Positions 8,280-17,131 are shown, counted from the first letter of the stretch. The stretch is DNA of 51,534 nucleotides from an uncultured Verrucomicrobiales bacterium (GCA_937905985.1 CALCWC010000021.1:1-51534), one strand, 5' to 3'. The notes: a model not told the origin generated them from the letters alone. Translations and numbers: made by a program.

Positions 8280-8312
8280 CCGCCCCGCTTGGCTCCCCGC
8301 CTTGCGGGGCGG
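8280..8312 (+). terminator. Hairpin after the 5240-8257 gene
   Basis: CCGCCCCGC (8280-8288) pairs with GCGGGGCGG (8304-8312). The same hairpin follows the next gene (11140-11172). The T-tract is poor, so terminator function is likely but not certain. Confidence 0.5.
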
Positions 8313-8391
8313 ATTGCTCCCTCCGACTCCCCCGGTGTTTCGGCCAGTCTACCTGCCGCCTCGCAGACGCACCGCGTGACAGGCAATCATG

Positions 8392-8419
8392 TTGACCCGC
8401 GCGGCGTTTCTGGTATAGT
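8392..8419 (+). promoter_or_regulatory. Promoter of the 8458 PEP-CTERM gene (shared type)
   Basis: TTGACC (8392-8397), 16 bp, TATAGT (8414-8419), embedded in the block that is repeated at 5173 and 12603. Confidence 0.65.
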
Positions 8420-8457
8420 GGTGTGTGGACGCACATGCCCCGCGCATAAGCTTCGCC

Positions 8458-11112
8458 ATGAAAAAGACACTTGCACTACTTATGCTGCTCACCGGGCTGA
8501 CAGTGGGAGCCCAGGCGGAAACCTTGACCTGGGCCCCGACACCTGACAACAACAGCTGGGACATGACAACAGCCAACTGGCAGGATGAGGACGGCAACGC
8601 CACCGTGTTTCAAAATGGCGACGATGTGGAGTTCAGCGACTCTGGGCTGGCGGTGTTGGAGTGTGAGCTTGCGCCCACCAGCGTGCTGGTGGACACTAGT
8701 GGATATATCTTCTTCCAGGCTGGAGTTCACGACTTCCTGCGAGGCAGGCTGACAGGCAGCATGCGGCTCATCAAGAACGGTAGTGGTACGCTGGACATCG
8801 TATGCGACAACAGCTACACGGGCGGCACTGTGCTCAATGAAGGCACAATCGTGATGAACAACTCCAATGCCTTTGGCACAGGCGGCATCACGCTCAACGG
8901 GGGCACACTGGACCTCCAACAACACCGTATCGATAGCGACAAGGTCACCCTGAATGGTGCCGCCACCATTAACAACGGCAGCCTTTACGTGAGAGAGAAT
9001 AAGACGTTCACCCTAGACAGCAGGCTCTCCGGCACGGTCGGCTTCACCCTGGGCGACAACGCTACACTGGACCTCCAAGAACACGATATCGACAGCGACA
9101 AGGTCACCCTGGAAGGTGCCGCCACCATTAACAACGGCATCATCGTCGTGGCAGAGAATAAGACGTTCACCCTAGGCAGCAGCCTCTCCGGCTCGGCCAG
9201 CTTCACCCTGGGCGACAACGCTAGGCTGGACCTCGACCAAAACACCATCTCCAGCTCCGTTACCCTGCAAGGCAAGGCTTTCATCGGCAACGGCAGCATT
9301 GATCACAACATCACTGTAGGCCAAAACAAGAACCTGACCCTGCTGGCGAACACAACCATCTCCGGCGTCATCAGCCTGGAAGGAGACGCTACGCTGGACC
9401 TCGGCGAGAACGATATCGACAGCGACAAGGTCACCCTGAATGGTGCCGCCACCATTAACAACGGCATCATCGTCGTGGCAAAGAATAAGACGTGCACTCT
9501 GGGTGACAGGCTCTCCGGCACGGTCAGCTTCACCCTGGGCGACAACGCTACGCTGAACCTCGGCCAAAGCACCATCGATAGCGACAAGATCTTCCTGCAA
9601 GGCTCCGCCACCATTGACAACGGCAGCCTTTACGTGGGAGAGAATAAGACGTTCACCCTAGGCAGCAGGCTCTCCGGCTCGGTCAGCTTCACCCTGGGCG
9701 ACAACGCTACGCTGAACCTCGGCGGGAACAATCTCTCGACCTTCGTCACCCTGCAAGGCAAGGCTTTCATCGGCAACGGCAGAATTGATCACCACATCAC
9801 TGTAGGCCAAAACAAGAACCTGACCCTGCTGGCGAACACAATCATCTCCCGCGTCATCAGCCTGGAAGGAGACGCTACGCTGGACCTCGGCGAGAACGCC
9901 ATCGACAGCAACAAGCTTGCCCTGCAAGGCTCCGCCATCATCGGCAACGGCAAGATTAACGGCAATCTTGCCATGGAGCTGGGCTATAGCCTGACCCTGC
10001 TGGCAAACACCACCATCACGGGCGGCATCACCCTGGGCGACGCCGCTATGCTGAACCTTGGACAAAACGACACCATTGAGGGCGGCATCACCCTGGGCAA
10101 CAACGCCACTCTGTACCTTGGACAAAACGACACCATTGCAGACGGCATCATCCTGGGCGACGACGCTATGCTGGACCTCGGCCAAAACACCATCTCCGGC
10201 TCCGTCACCCTGCAAGGCTCCGCCTTCATCGGCAACGGAGTGCTTAACAGCGACCTTGTCGTTGTCGCGGGCAAGAAACTCTGGCTGAATTCCGGAGACC
10301 TCACCGGCTCTGGCGTCATCAGCCTTGAAAATGGAGCCACGCTGCATGTCGGCAACGGAGGCTTCAAGATGGGCTGCGGCATCTGCGGGAGTGGCACCAT
10401 TGTGATGAGTGAATACGAAACTACGGCCTCCCTCACCGGCAGCATGAAAGACTTCTCCGGCTCCGTGGAGGTGCTGAGAGGCACGCTCAACCTCATGAAC
10501 ATTGACGATGCGGCCAAGCTGAACGTGGCGGATGTCACCATTGCCGCCAACGGTGTCCTGGGCGTGTACAAAGGTGAAACGGCGGCGGAAGCCAACGAGG
10601 GAGTGCTGACCATCACGGGTGACCACAAGCTCACCGCCGGCAAAGATGCCCGCCTGAACGCCGACCTGGTGATGGGCGGCGGCGTGGAAGCTACCGCCGT
10701 GCTGGATGTCTCCGCCAACCTCGGTGACGGCGGCTTGGATATGGGTAGCACCGTGACCCTGAACCCGGGCAGCGTGCTCCTCTCCGCCGCCGATATGGAT
10801 GCCATCGGCGAACTGGGCTTCATGGGCAAGTACGACCTGTTCAACGGCGTGGACCGCCTGTCAGTAGACGGCACTACCGACTTCCTCCCGGAGCTGGGCT
10901 TGAGCGCCCCTTGGGTGAAGGCATCCGATGTCTTTGCCAATCCCGAGCTGAGCGCGGAAAAGGACTACTACCTGTTTTACAGCGGCGTGAACCGGGGCGG
11001 TGTCGGCGGCAATGTGGGCACGGTCTACCTGATGCAGATACCCGAACCGACGACAGGCACCCTGAGCTTGCTTGCGCTTGCCGCCCTGGCAGCCCGCCGC
11101 CGCAGGAAGTAA
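8458..11112 (+). CDS. PEP-CTERM beta-repeat surface protein
   Basis: 884 residues from the ATG at 8458 (signal peptide MKKTLALLMLLTGLTVGAQA). An N-terminal WAPTPDNNSWDMTTANW block and an autotransporter-associated repeat (KNGSGTLDI...SYTGGTVLNEG, about residues 105-153) lead into repeats of the type DSDKVTLNGAATINNG and NKTFTLGSRLSG. Many of these repeats are almost identical at DNA level between 8940 and 9900. The C-terminal part (from about residue 650) differs from the paralogues and lacks the EKVSVS...GTDRQ core, but the end (IPEPTTGTLSLLALAALAARRRRK) is the same. No Shine-Dalgarno sequence is seen before the ATG (CTTCGCC). Surface display is inferred from the sorting signal; the binding partner is unknown. 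Confidence 0.85.
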   Translation: MKKTLALLMLLTGLTVGAQAETLTWAPTPDNNSWDMTTANWQDEDGNATVFQNGDDVEFSDSGLAVLECELAPTSVLVDTSGYIFFQAGVHDFLRGRLTGSMRLIKNGSGTLDIVCDNSYTGGTVLNEGTIVMNNSNAFGTGGITLNGGTLDLQQHRIDSDKVTLNGAATINNGSLYVRENKTFTLDSRLSGTVGFTLGDNATLDLQEHDIDSDKVTLEGAATINNGIIVVAENKTFTLGSSLSGSASFTLGDNARLDLDQNTISSSVTLQGKAFIGNGSIDHNITVGQNKNLTLLANTTISGVISLEGDATLDLGENDIDSDKVTLNGAATINNGIIVVAKNKTCTLGDRLSGTVSFTLGDNATLNLGQSTIDSDKIFLQGSATIDNGSLYVGENKTFTLGSRLSGSVSFTLGDNATLNLGGNNLSTFVTLQGKAFIGNGRIDHHITVGQNKNLTLLANTIISRVISLEGDATLDLGENAIDSNKLALQGSAIIGNGKINGNLAMELGYSLTLLANTTITGGITLGDAAMLNLGQNDTIEGGITLGNNATLYLGQNDTIADGIILGDDAMLDLGQNTISGSVTLQGSAFIGNGVLNSDLVVVAGKKLWLNSGDLTGSGVISLENGATLHVGNGGFKMGCGICGSGTIVMSEYETTASLTGSMKDFSGSVEVLRGTLNLMNIDDAAKLNVADVTIAANGVLGVYKGETAAEANEGVLTITGDHKLTAGKDARLNADLVMGGGVEATAVLDVSANLGDGGLDMGSTVTLNPGSVLLSAADMDAIGELGFMGKYDLFNGVDRLSVDGTTDFLPELGLSAPWVKASDVFANPELSAEKDYYLFYSGVNRGGVGGNVGTVYLMQIPEPTTGTLSLLALAALAARRRRK

Positions 11113-11139
11113 AATTGTTAGGCTAGAAGCCTCTCTCTC

Positions 11140-11172
11140 CCGCCCCGCTTGGCTTTGAGCCTTGCGGGGCGG
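11140..11172 (+). terminator. Hairpin after the 8458-11112 gene
   Basis: CCGCCCCGC (11140-11148) pairs with GCGGGGCGG (11164-11172), the same arms as at 8280-8312. It is followed by TGTTCAATATTT. Confidence 0.5.
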
Positions 11173-11197
11173 TGTTCAATATTTCGCAAGAATGCGC

Positions 11198-11227
11198 TTG
11201 ACATACAGCATTGACAAACCTTATAAT
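11198..11227 (+). promoter_or_regulatory. Near-consensus promoter of the 11284 gene
   Basis: TTGACA (11198-11203), 18 bp, TATAAT (11222-11227). A second TTGACA sits inside the spacer (11211-11216). Both boxes are perfect hexamers, so this gene is probably strongly transcribed and is not controlled by the shared promoter type of its neighbours. Confidence 0.75.
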
Positions 11228-11283
11228 CGGTTTCGCGCTCGCGGGAGCGTGCCTATACATTGAACAACGATTTTAGAACAATT

Positions 11284-12408
11284 ATGAAGAGAACTCTTAT
11301 GTTGACCATGCTGGCTACTGCCCTGTTGGGCGGGCAGGTGTTTGCTGAACCCACGGGAACCACCATTGAGGGGGGTGTGAAGATTGATGACAATTATTAC
11401 GGCGCATATTCCAAAACCGAATCCGTCACGGGAGGGAATGTAACGGTCAAGGAAGAGGCCACGGGGGAGGTGCCAGTTAAGGCCGTGGTGTACGGCGGTT
11501 GCTCCGATGAGGCAGCGGCTTCCAACAATACGGTAACCATGCAGGGCGGAACTGTCCAGACCATCTACGGAGGTAACGGATATACGGGAGCCTCCAACAA
11601 TACGGTGATAATGAAAGACGGAACAGTTTCGAACATCCGTAGCGGCAATGGGGGAACAAAGGGAAACGCCTACAATAATACGGTGATTATGACGGGAGGA
11701 AATGTAAATATGCTCTACGGAGGGAGCAGCGGTAACAATTACACGGCTTCCGGGAATGTCGTCATAGTCACGGGAGGTTCAATAACCTCAGCCCTACTCG
11801 CTGGCTGTACTTTTGCCTCTGACGCGAAGAACAACAAGGTGCATTTGGTGGGCAAGGGCGCGAGCAATGTATACATTGAGGATGCCCGAGGCAACAACGA
11901 CACATACAATGGGGGCAATGCCAGCATTTCATTCGCCAATGTGTATGGCGGTTACGCGCCCCAAGGGACATCCTCAGGCAATTCCATAGACATCTACGGC
12001 ACAGGTATTACAATTACTAAACAATTGCAATACGTGCAGATACTCACGTTCAACATAACGGATGGGCAGATGACGGGACAGAACACGGAAGCAGCCCTCT
12101 CCCTTACTACGACGGCCGCAAGCTTAGATGGAGTAGACCTGCAAATCAAAGACCTTGATGTGAAAGAATGGACTACGGGTAAAACAATCACGCTGGTGCA
12201 GTCCACGCAGGCTATTCAGGGTCTTGAGGATGGCAAGATGGTGAACATCACGAAGGATGGCAAGGCGGTGGCTCGGGGGCAGCTGGTGCTCAGCAACGAT
12301 GACAAGACGCTTTCCCTGAACGTGCAGGGCAGCGTGCCGGAGCCGGCAACGGGAACGCTGGGGGTGTTTGCGCTTGCGGCTCTCGCCGCACGCAGACGGA
12401 AGAAGTAA
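11284..12408 (+). CDS. Small PEP-CTERM protein with GG-rich beta-solenoid repeats
   Basis: 374 residues from the ATG at 11284 (signal peptide MKRTLMLTMLATALLGGQVFA); an upstream TTG at 11260 is rejected because the signal peptide starts here. The body carries repeats of about 30 residues with the pattern NNTVxMxGGxVxxIYGGxG (residues about 70-165). These probably form a parallel beta-solenoid. The tail is VPEPATGTLGVFALAALAARRRKK, a variant of the neighbours' PEP-CTERM signal. It lacks the autotransporter-associated repeat and the conserved C-terminal core of the paralogues, so it is a more distant family member. Base composition is less GC-rich than the flanking genes. Function unknown. Confidence 0.8.
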   Translation: MKRTLMLTMLATALLGGQVFAEPTGTTIEGGVKIDDNYYGAYSKTESVTGGNVTVKEEATGEVPVKAVVYGGCSDEAAASNNTVTMQGGTVQTIYGGNGYTGASNNTVIMKDGTVSNIRSGNGGTKGNAYNNTVIMTGGNVNMLYGGSSGNNYTASGNVVIVTGGSITSALLAGCTFASDAKNNKVHLVGKGASNVYIEDARGNNDTYNGGNASISFANVYGGYAPQGTSSGNSIDIYGTGITITKQLQYVQILTFNITDGQMTGQNTEAALSLTTTAASLDGVDLQIKDLDVKEWTTGKTITLVQSTQAIQGLEDGKMVNITKDGKAVARGQLVLSNDDKTLSLNVQGSVPEPATGTLGVFALAALAARRRKK

Positions 12409-12431
12409 GAGCAGGCACAGAGAACATTTCC

Positions 12432-12515
12432 CCCGCCCCGCCTGGCATCCTGCCAAGCGGGGCATTCCATAGTCGCGCGGCGCCGCCGCGCCATTATTTT
12501 CAAATTGCTTGCCTC
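12432..12515 (+). repeat. 84-bp interspersed repeat, copy 2
   Basis: Matches 4769-4852 at 82 of 84 positions. It includes a hairpin (about 12435-12464) that may serve as terminator of the 11284 gene. It is followed by AT-rich pieces (GTAAATCGTCAATTGC, GGATAAATCGTAAATC) like the tails flanking the Abi unit. Confidence 0.85.
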
Positions 12516-12602
12516 GGCGTAGCGCGCAGCGCGAAGACGGGTAAATCGTCAATTGCTTGTCTCGGCGTAGCTTTAGCGTAGACGGATAAATCGTAAATCT
12601 CC

Positions 12603-12630
12603 TTGACCCGCGCGGCGTTTCTGGTATAGT
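12603..12630 (+). promoter_or_regulatory. Promoter of the 12669 PEP-CTERM gene (shared type)
   Basis: TTGACC (12603-12608), 16 bp, TATAGT (12625-12630). This third copy of the shared promoter block is nearly identical to 8392-8419 through GGTGTGTGGACGCACATG. Confidence 0.65.
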
Positions 12631-12668
12631 GGTGTGTGGACGCACATGCGCCCGTGTGGGATTTTGCC

Positions 12669-15317
12669 ATGAAAAAGACACTCGCACTCATGCTTTTGCT
12701 CACCGGGCTGACAGTGGGAGCCCGTGCGGAAACGCTGATTTGGAACGGCTCCGAGGGCCACATGACGTGGAACACACGTGACACCAACTGGTTGCAAGGG
12801 GGAGTAGCAGCCAAGTATGTAGACGGAAACACCGTGGTGTTCGGCGACACGGGAAGCGGCACGGTTGCCCTGTATATTCCTGCAATGACACCCGCCAGCG
12901 TGCTGGTGGATTCAGGCAAAGACTACACCTTCCGAGGCAACACGAATGATGAAGAGAGTCCCATTGGCGCACCAAACGGAAACTTCTCCGGCACCCTGCA
13001 TCTCACCAAGAGCGGTTCCGGCACGCTCACCATCAACGCCTTCAATACAATCACGGATGGTGAAATAGTGCTCAACGAGGGAACGCTCGTGACAGGCTGT
13101 GAGCGAGCCTTCGGCCAAGGCATCAAACTCCCCGTCATCAAGATTAACGGCGGCACGCTGAACCTGAACGGCACAATGTGCGATAACGAAATCGTTCTGC
13201 AAGGCTCCGCCACCATCGGCAACGGCTCGATGAGCGGGTACGACGGTTTCTTGACGGTGAAGGAGAACCTCAGCCTCACCCTGCTGGAGAACACCACCTT
13301 CTGGGGCAGCATCATCCTGGAGGAAGGCTCCACGTTCGACATGGGCGGCAACACCTTCCACTTTGGTGGGGAGGGCAACAGCAACCAAGTCGTCCTGAAC
13401 GGCAGCAGCTCCAGCATCGGCAACGGCACGCTCACCGGCAGCCTGGCCGTGGCGGATAACCACCGCCTCTCCCTCTTGAAGAATACCTCCTTCACGGGAA
13501 ACATTTCACTGGGTGACCACTCCACGCTGGACCTCGGCCAAAACACTATCGATAGAGACTTGATCACCCTGTCGGGCGATGCCGCCACCATCGGCAACGG
13601 CACCATTGTTGGCGACCTGGAGGTGGCGGAGGGCCACAGACTCACCCTGCTGGAGAACACCTCCATCACAGGCCACATCTTCCTAAACGACAACTCCACG
13701 CTTGATCTCGGCCAAAACACGTTATCCAACTACATGGAGCTGTGCGGCAATACCACCATCGTCAATGGTACGCTTGCCCTAGGCAGCTACACGCTCCACG
13801 GTATCAGCACCACCCTCACCCTGGGCGGCAACGCCACGCTGGATCTCAACGGTGGGAACGGGGTCCTCAACCTGGCGGTGACCGGCACGGGGAACACCAT
13901 GAGGAATGGTGACTATCTTGGCACGCTCACCCTGGCGGAGAACAGTACCCTGACCTCCGACAGCGCGATGTGCAGCTGGGACGGCCCTTCCTCCATTGTG
14001 ATGAACAACGGTTCCAGGCTGGAGATGGCTGTAGGCTATGACGAGGAGAAGCAAGCCTGGAAAGACAACTGGATCAACGATATTTCCGCAATCAAGGTGG
14101 ATGGCGTGGCCACCATTAAGGATGCTTTCATCCGTATTAAACCGGGAACGGAATACACGCTGGGCAACGGCGTGGAGAACCTGGTGGGCGAGGGCATTAC
14201 AAGCATTGCCCTGGACTACAGCATCTTCAATCTCGATAGCAAGACCACAAACCTGAACATCAAGGTATGGTCCGCCCATAAACTCTACAACCTCATCAAG
14301 GACGGCACCATCAACACCCATGTGGAAATCGAATCCACCGGCAAGCTCACGCTGGATAGCGTGACGATTGGGGACAACGCGACCTTCACCATGGGGAATG
14401 CCACGGAGCTGGACCTGGGCGGTGCGGAAGCCCGGCTGGCGGGCTTCACGTTCACTGGAGCCGCCGCCATGGTGGACAACGGCACGCTGTTTGTGGGGAA
14501 CGGGGATGCGGCCACGCTGAATCCGGTTCTCTCCGGCACCTACAGGCTTGAACTGCGCGGCGGCTCGCTGAACCTCGGCAACAACGCCATCACCAAGGAA
14601 ATCAGCGTGACCGGGAATGCCTCCATCGCCAACGGCTCGATTGCCGGCGGCGTGACCGTGGCCGAGAACATGAGCGCACACTTCTCCGGCGAAACACGCA
14701 TTACGGGCGCGGGTGCCATAACAGTGGAAGAAGACACTACCACCGTCAAAGCGCTTGACCCCGCCACCACCGGCCTGCTGAAGGAGCTTACCGTCTCCAA
14801 GGGCCTGATTGCCGGAACGGACAGGCAATCCAGCCTGGCGACCGGGTTGGAGATTGAATCCACGGCGGCCCTGATAATCAAGGGCATGACCATCACGGCA
14901 GACAACAAAATCTCCGTGGGGGACAACACCATCACGCTTCAGGATGTCACCATCAAGCTCTCCCAGACCTCATACGAGCTGGTGTCGGGCGTGTACTACT
15001 TCAACCTCTCCGACCTCTTCCACTGCTCCGTGGATATGGCTGACGTCACCTTCGACGCCTCCGACCTTTCCCTGCCGGAGGGCTTCAATCCCGAGACCAA
15101 CGGCATCTCCTTCAACCTGGGGGATGCCAAGCTGACCGCAGAAACCGCAGAGAGGGACATCTACCTGCTGCTGGGCGGATACGGCAGCCGGACCATGAGC
15201 ATAGACGAGCAGGGCCGCCCCGTGTTCACGGCACTTGTTCCCACCCCGGAACCCACAACGGGAACGTTGGGCTTGCTGGCGCTGGCAGCCCTGGCGGCAA
15301 GGCGCCGCAGGAAGTAA
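12669..15317 (+). CDS. PEP-CTERM beta-repeat surface protein
   Basis: 882 residues from the ATG at 12669 (signal peptide MKKTLALMLLLTGLTVGARA). The mature N-terminus (ETLIWNGSEGHMTWNTRDTNW) and a weak autotransporter-associated repeat (KSGSGTLTI..., about residues 112-150) precede beta-helix repeats (IGNGTLTGSLAVADNHRLSL and variants). The C-terminal core (KELTVSKGLIAGTDRQ, ITLQDVTIKLSQ) is shared with the 310 and 5240 genes, as is the PTPEPTTGTLGLLALAALAARRRRK end. No beta-barrel and no catalytic motif are seen. It is the last gene of the array and is followed by a good terminator. Surface exposure is inferred from signal peptide plus sorting signal. Confidence 0.85.
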   Translation: MKKTLALMLLLTGLTVGARAETLIWNGSEGHMTWNTRDTNWLQGGVAAKYVDGNTVVFGDTGSGTVALYIPAMTPASVLVDSGKDYTFRGNTNDEESPIGAPNGNFSGTLHLTKSGSGTLTINAFNTITDGEIVLNEGTLVTGCERAFGQGIKLPVIKINGGTLNLNGTMCDNEIVLQGSATIGNGSMSGYDGFLTVKENLSLTLLENTTFWGSIILEEGSTFDMGGNTFHFGGEGNSNQVVLNGSSSSIGNGTLTGSLAVADNHRLSLLKNTSFTGNISLGDHSTLDLGQNTIDRDLITLSGDAATIGNGTIVGDLEVAEGHRLTLLENTSITGHIFLNDNSTLDLGQNTLSNYMELCGNTTIVNGTLALGSYTLHGISTTLTLGGNATLDLNGGNGVLNLAVTGTGNTMRNGDYLGTLTLAENSTLTSDSAMCSWDGPSSIVMNNGSRLEMAVGYDEEKQAWKDNWINDISAIKVDGVATIKDAFIRIKPGTEYTLGNGVENLVGEGITSIALDYSIFNLDSKTTNLNIKVWSAHKLYNLIKDGTINTHVEIESTGKLTLDSVTIGDNATFTMGNATELDLGGAEARLAGFTFTGAAAMVDNGTLFVGNGDAATLNPVLSGTYRLELRGGSLNLGNNAITKEISVTGNASIANGSIAGGVTVAENMSAHFSGETRITGAGAITVEEDTTTVKALDPATTGLLKELTVSKGLIAGTDRQSSLATGLEIESTAALIIKGMTITADNKISVGDNTITLQDVTIKLSQTSYELVSGVYYFNLSDLFHCSVDMADVTFDASDLSLPEGFNPETNGISFNLGDAKLTAETAERDIYLLLGGYGSRTMSIDEQGRPVFTALVPTPEPTTGTLGLLALAALAARRRRK

Positions 15318-15343
15318 AACCGTTAGGCTAGAACAAAAACGAG

Positions 15344-15370
15344 CCCCACCTAACTTCATGGCGGGTGGGG
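15344..15370 (+). terminator. Terminator closing the PEP-CTERM array
   Basis: CCCCACC (15344-15350) pairs with GGTGGGG (15364-15370), followed by TTCAACTTT. It lies 26 bp after the stop codon of the 12669 gene. Confidence 0.6.
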
Positions 15371-15442
15371 TTCAACTTTCCCTCATCCGCGCCCGGTGAC
15401 AGAAGTGACAGAAAATTCCCGCAAGGCAACCAACGCCCCAGC

Positions 15443-16096
15443 CTATTCTTCCCCCAGAAAGACCCCTAGGCGGGCCTTGAGGACGCTCTCCGCGGACTTG
15501 TCCAGGGCGTCGGCTATGAAGGCCGCCTCGGCCTTGCTGGCGATGCCGGCAGCCATGGCCACGAACAAGGGGCGGTAGGCGCCCTCCAGGACGGGAAGGC
15601 ACACGCTGGAGGCGGTGTCAGCCGTCTGGGCACCGGAGAAGGCGGGGAAGATGGCGCAGGAGGTGTCCTTGGCCATGCGGATGAGGATGCCCTCCCTCTG
15701 GCCCTTCATGGCTTCCCTGGCCGCCGCCATGATGACCGGCGTGGCCCATTCGGCAAAGCGCCGAGCCTGCTCCGCGTCGGCTTCCGGGCCGGTGAAGGCC
15801 GGCACGGTCACGCCGGCGGCCTCCATCCACAAGGGTAGGTGCGCCAGCTTCCTCGGAATACGGATCATGTTCGGGTAGCGGCTCCCATCCGCAGGCGCGG
15901 CCATAATCTCGCGGATGTACGCCCGGTTCTTGGCGGTGATGGGAGTGCCGGCGCAGAACCAGTTTTTCACGGTGCCGGCGGAGAGGTGCAGTTTCTCCGC
16001 AAGGTCGCGGTAGGTGGTGCCGGTGTCCTCCATCCAGGCGCGCAGCATCCCGAGGAAGGCTGCAGGGTCGGTTTCGTTGTCGGTGGGAGCGCTCAT
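15443..16096 (-). CDS. Helix-turn-helix DNA-binding protein (hypothetical)
   Basis: 217 residues. The N-terminal 50 residues contain an XRE-like helix-turn-helix (TTYRDLAEKLHLSAGTVKNW, about residues 27-46). The rest is alpha-helical and alanine-rich with no family I recognise. It is divergent from the HTH gene at 16363, and the shared 266-bp gap holds two palindromes that could be its operators. The N-terminal position of the DNA-binding domain and the arrangement suggest a repressor that controls itself and its neighbour. This is inference; no phage genes are visible nearby. Confidence 0.65.
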   Translation of the reverse strand: MSAPTDNETDPAAFLGMLRAWMEDTGTTYRDLAEKLHLSAGTVKNWFCAGTPITAKNRAYIREIMAAPADGSRYPNMIRIPRKLAHLPLWMEAAGVTVPAFTGPEADAEQARRFAEWATPVIMAAAREAMKGQREGILIRMAKDTSCAIFPAFSGAQTADTASSVCLPVLEGAYRPLFVAMAAGIASKAEAAFIADALDKSAESVLKARLGVFLGEE

Positions 16097-16143
16097 CTGG
16101 TGCCCAGCCTAGCCTCTCCCGAACGCAAGGTCAAGGCAAAAAA

Positions 16144-16177
16144 GACAAAATATGTCCTAAAGCACATTTTGTGCTTT
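16144..16177. promoter_or_regulatory. Palindromic operator pair between divergent HTH genes
   Basis: AAAGCACA-TTT-TGTGCTTT (16159-16177) is a perfect 8+3+8 palindrome. Directly beside it, GACA-AAATA-TGTC (16144-16156) is a shorter inverted repeat. They lie 48-81 bp before the start of the minus-strand HTH gene, where they could overlap its promoter. Binding by either HTH protein is inferred. Confidence 0.55.
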
Positions 16178-16362
16178 ACAATATACCTGCGTGCGGCTAC
16201 ACATACGCGCATGTCCATAATTGAAGACGGGCAAAAGCCCGAAAATATGGCGTATGCGCCGGCAGCGAAAAGCAGCCGGCAATACAGCGACGGACGGCGC
16301 GAGAACTGCGGAGAGGCGATACCGGTAAAGGCAGCCGCAGCTGCTAACGAGGAGATGCAGGG

Positions 16363-16731
16363 ATGAGCATTTTCTCGAAGACAGAGGCCGTGAAGCGCAT
16401 GCTGAGTGCAGCGGACGGCGTGAAAAAAAACGAGCTGGGCAAGCAGGATGTGCTGGAGCAAATAGCCGCCATGCAGGCGGAAGGGCTGTCCATCCTGCGG
16501 GCCTCTATAGAGGACGAGCTGGAGCATTCCAAGGCCGGCGCGCTTTGGATGACCACCGGTCAGTGCGCGCGCTACTTCGGTGTGAGCAAGAACTCGTTCA
16601 CCAACTGGCTGGCACCGCTGGTGATCCAGAAGAAGGTGCGGACCATGACCCCGCAGGGAATGGTAGGCAGTCAGTCATGGACCCGGTATTCCATTGCGGA
16701 CCTGGAGAGGGAGCTGGTGGACAAGAATTGA
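16363..16731 (+). CDS. Small helix-turn-helix protein (hypothetical)
   Basis: 122 residues. Residues 64-83 (TTGQCARYFGVSKNSFTNWL) form a helix-turn-helix of the kind found in MerR-like or excisionase-like small DNA-binding proteins. The N-terminal half (residues 1-55) is probably a helical coiled coil. The ATG at 16363 has a purine-rich upstream stretch (GAGGAGATGCAGGG), so a ribosome site is plausible. It is divergent from the 15443-16096 gene. Its target is unknown. It could be a terminase-small-subunit-like or excisionase-like remnant of a mobile element, but nothing else nearby supports that. Confidence 0.6.
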   Translation: MSIFSKTEAVKRMLSAADGVKKNELGKQDVLEQIAAMQAEGLSILRASIEDELEHSKAGALWMTTGQCARYFGVSKNSFTNWLAPLVIQKKVRTMTPQGMVGSQSWTRYSIADLERELVDKN

Positions 16732-16927
16732 ACAGGGCGGGCCTAGGTCATAGTGAGCGGCACGCAGGCTGATGAGGTGGGCGTGCCGCTTTCTTTCCTC
16801 CCTCCCGCCGACAATTCGTTAAGAAAACTGAAGTATCCTCTAAGTGTATGACACAAGTGATTCAAGGCGGATCAAGGCTTTGCGTGGGGGGTGTACACTT
16901 GACGTGCCACACATACCTTAACACATT

Positions 16928-17010
16928 TATAATATGGTGTTTTTAGTCCAATCGTGCGTATTTCCTGCAACGGCGGGGCTTGCGGTTCATCCGCAAGCCC
17001 CGTTCTCTTT
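16928..17010 (+). ncRNA. Candidate small RNA (TATAAT to perfect 11-bp terminator hairpin)
   Basis: A consensus -10 box (TATAAT, 16928-16933) is followed about 42 bp later by a perfect 11-bp hairpin: GGGGCTTGCGG (16975-16985), loop TTCAT, CCGCAAGCCCC (16991-17001), then GTTCTCTTT. The -35 box is weak (a TTGACG exists but 23 bp away). No gene lies in 16732-17216, so a 65-70-nt RNA is the simplest reading. A 27-codon frame from the ATG at 16934 would start on the -10 box and is not believed. Confidence 0.4.
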
Positions 17011-17131
17011 GTCCTGATATTGCCGGAAAAGACCCAAAACGGCATGTAAAAAAGCCAACAAAAAGCCACCGGAATTTCCGAGCGCGCTAGTTTTCTGCAC
17101 TAGCGGCCGGAAGAAGGAGAGGATAAACAGT

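Noticed and set aside
16934..17017. 27-codon frame inside the candidate small RNA
   Set aside because: It would start on the -10 box and is built from the terminator hairpin.
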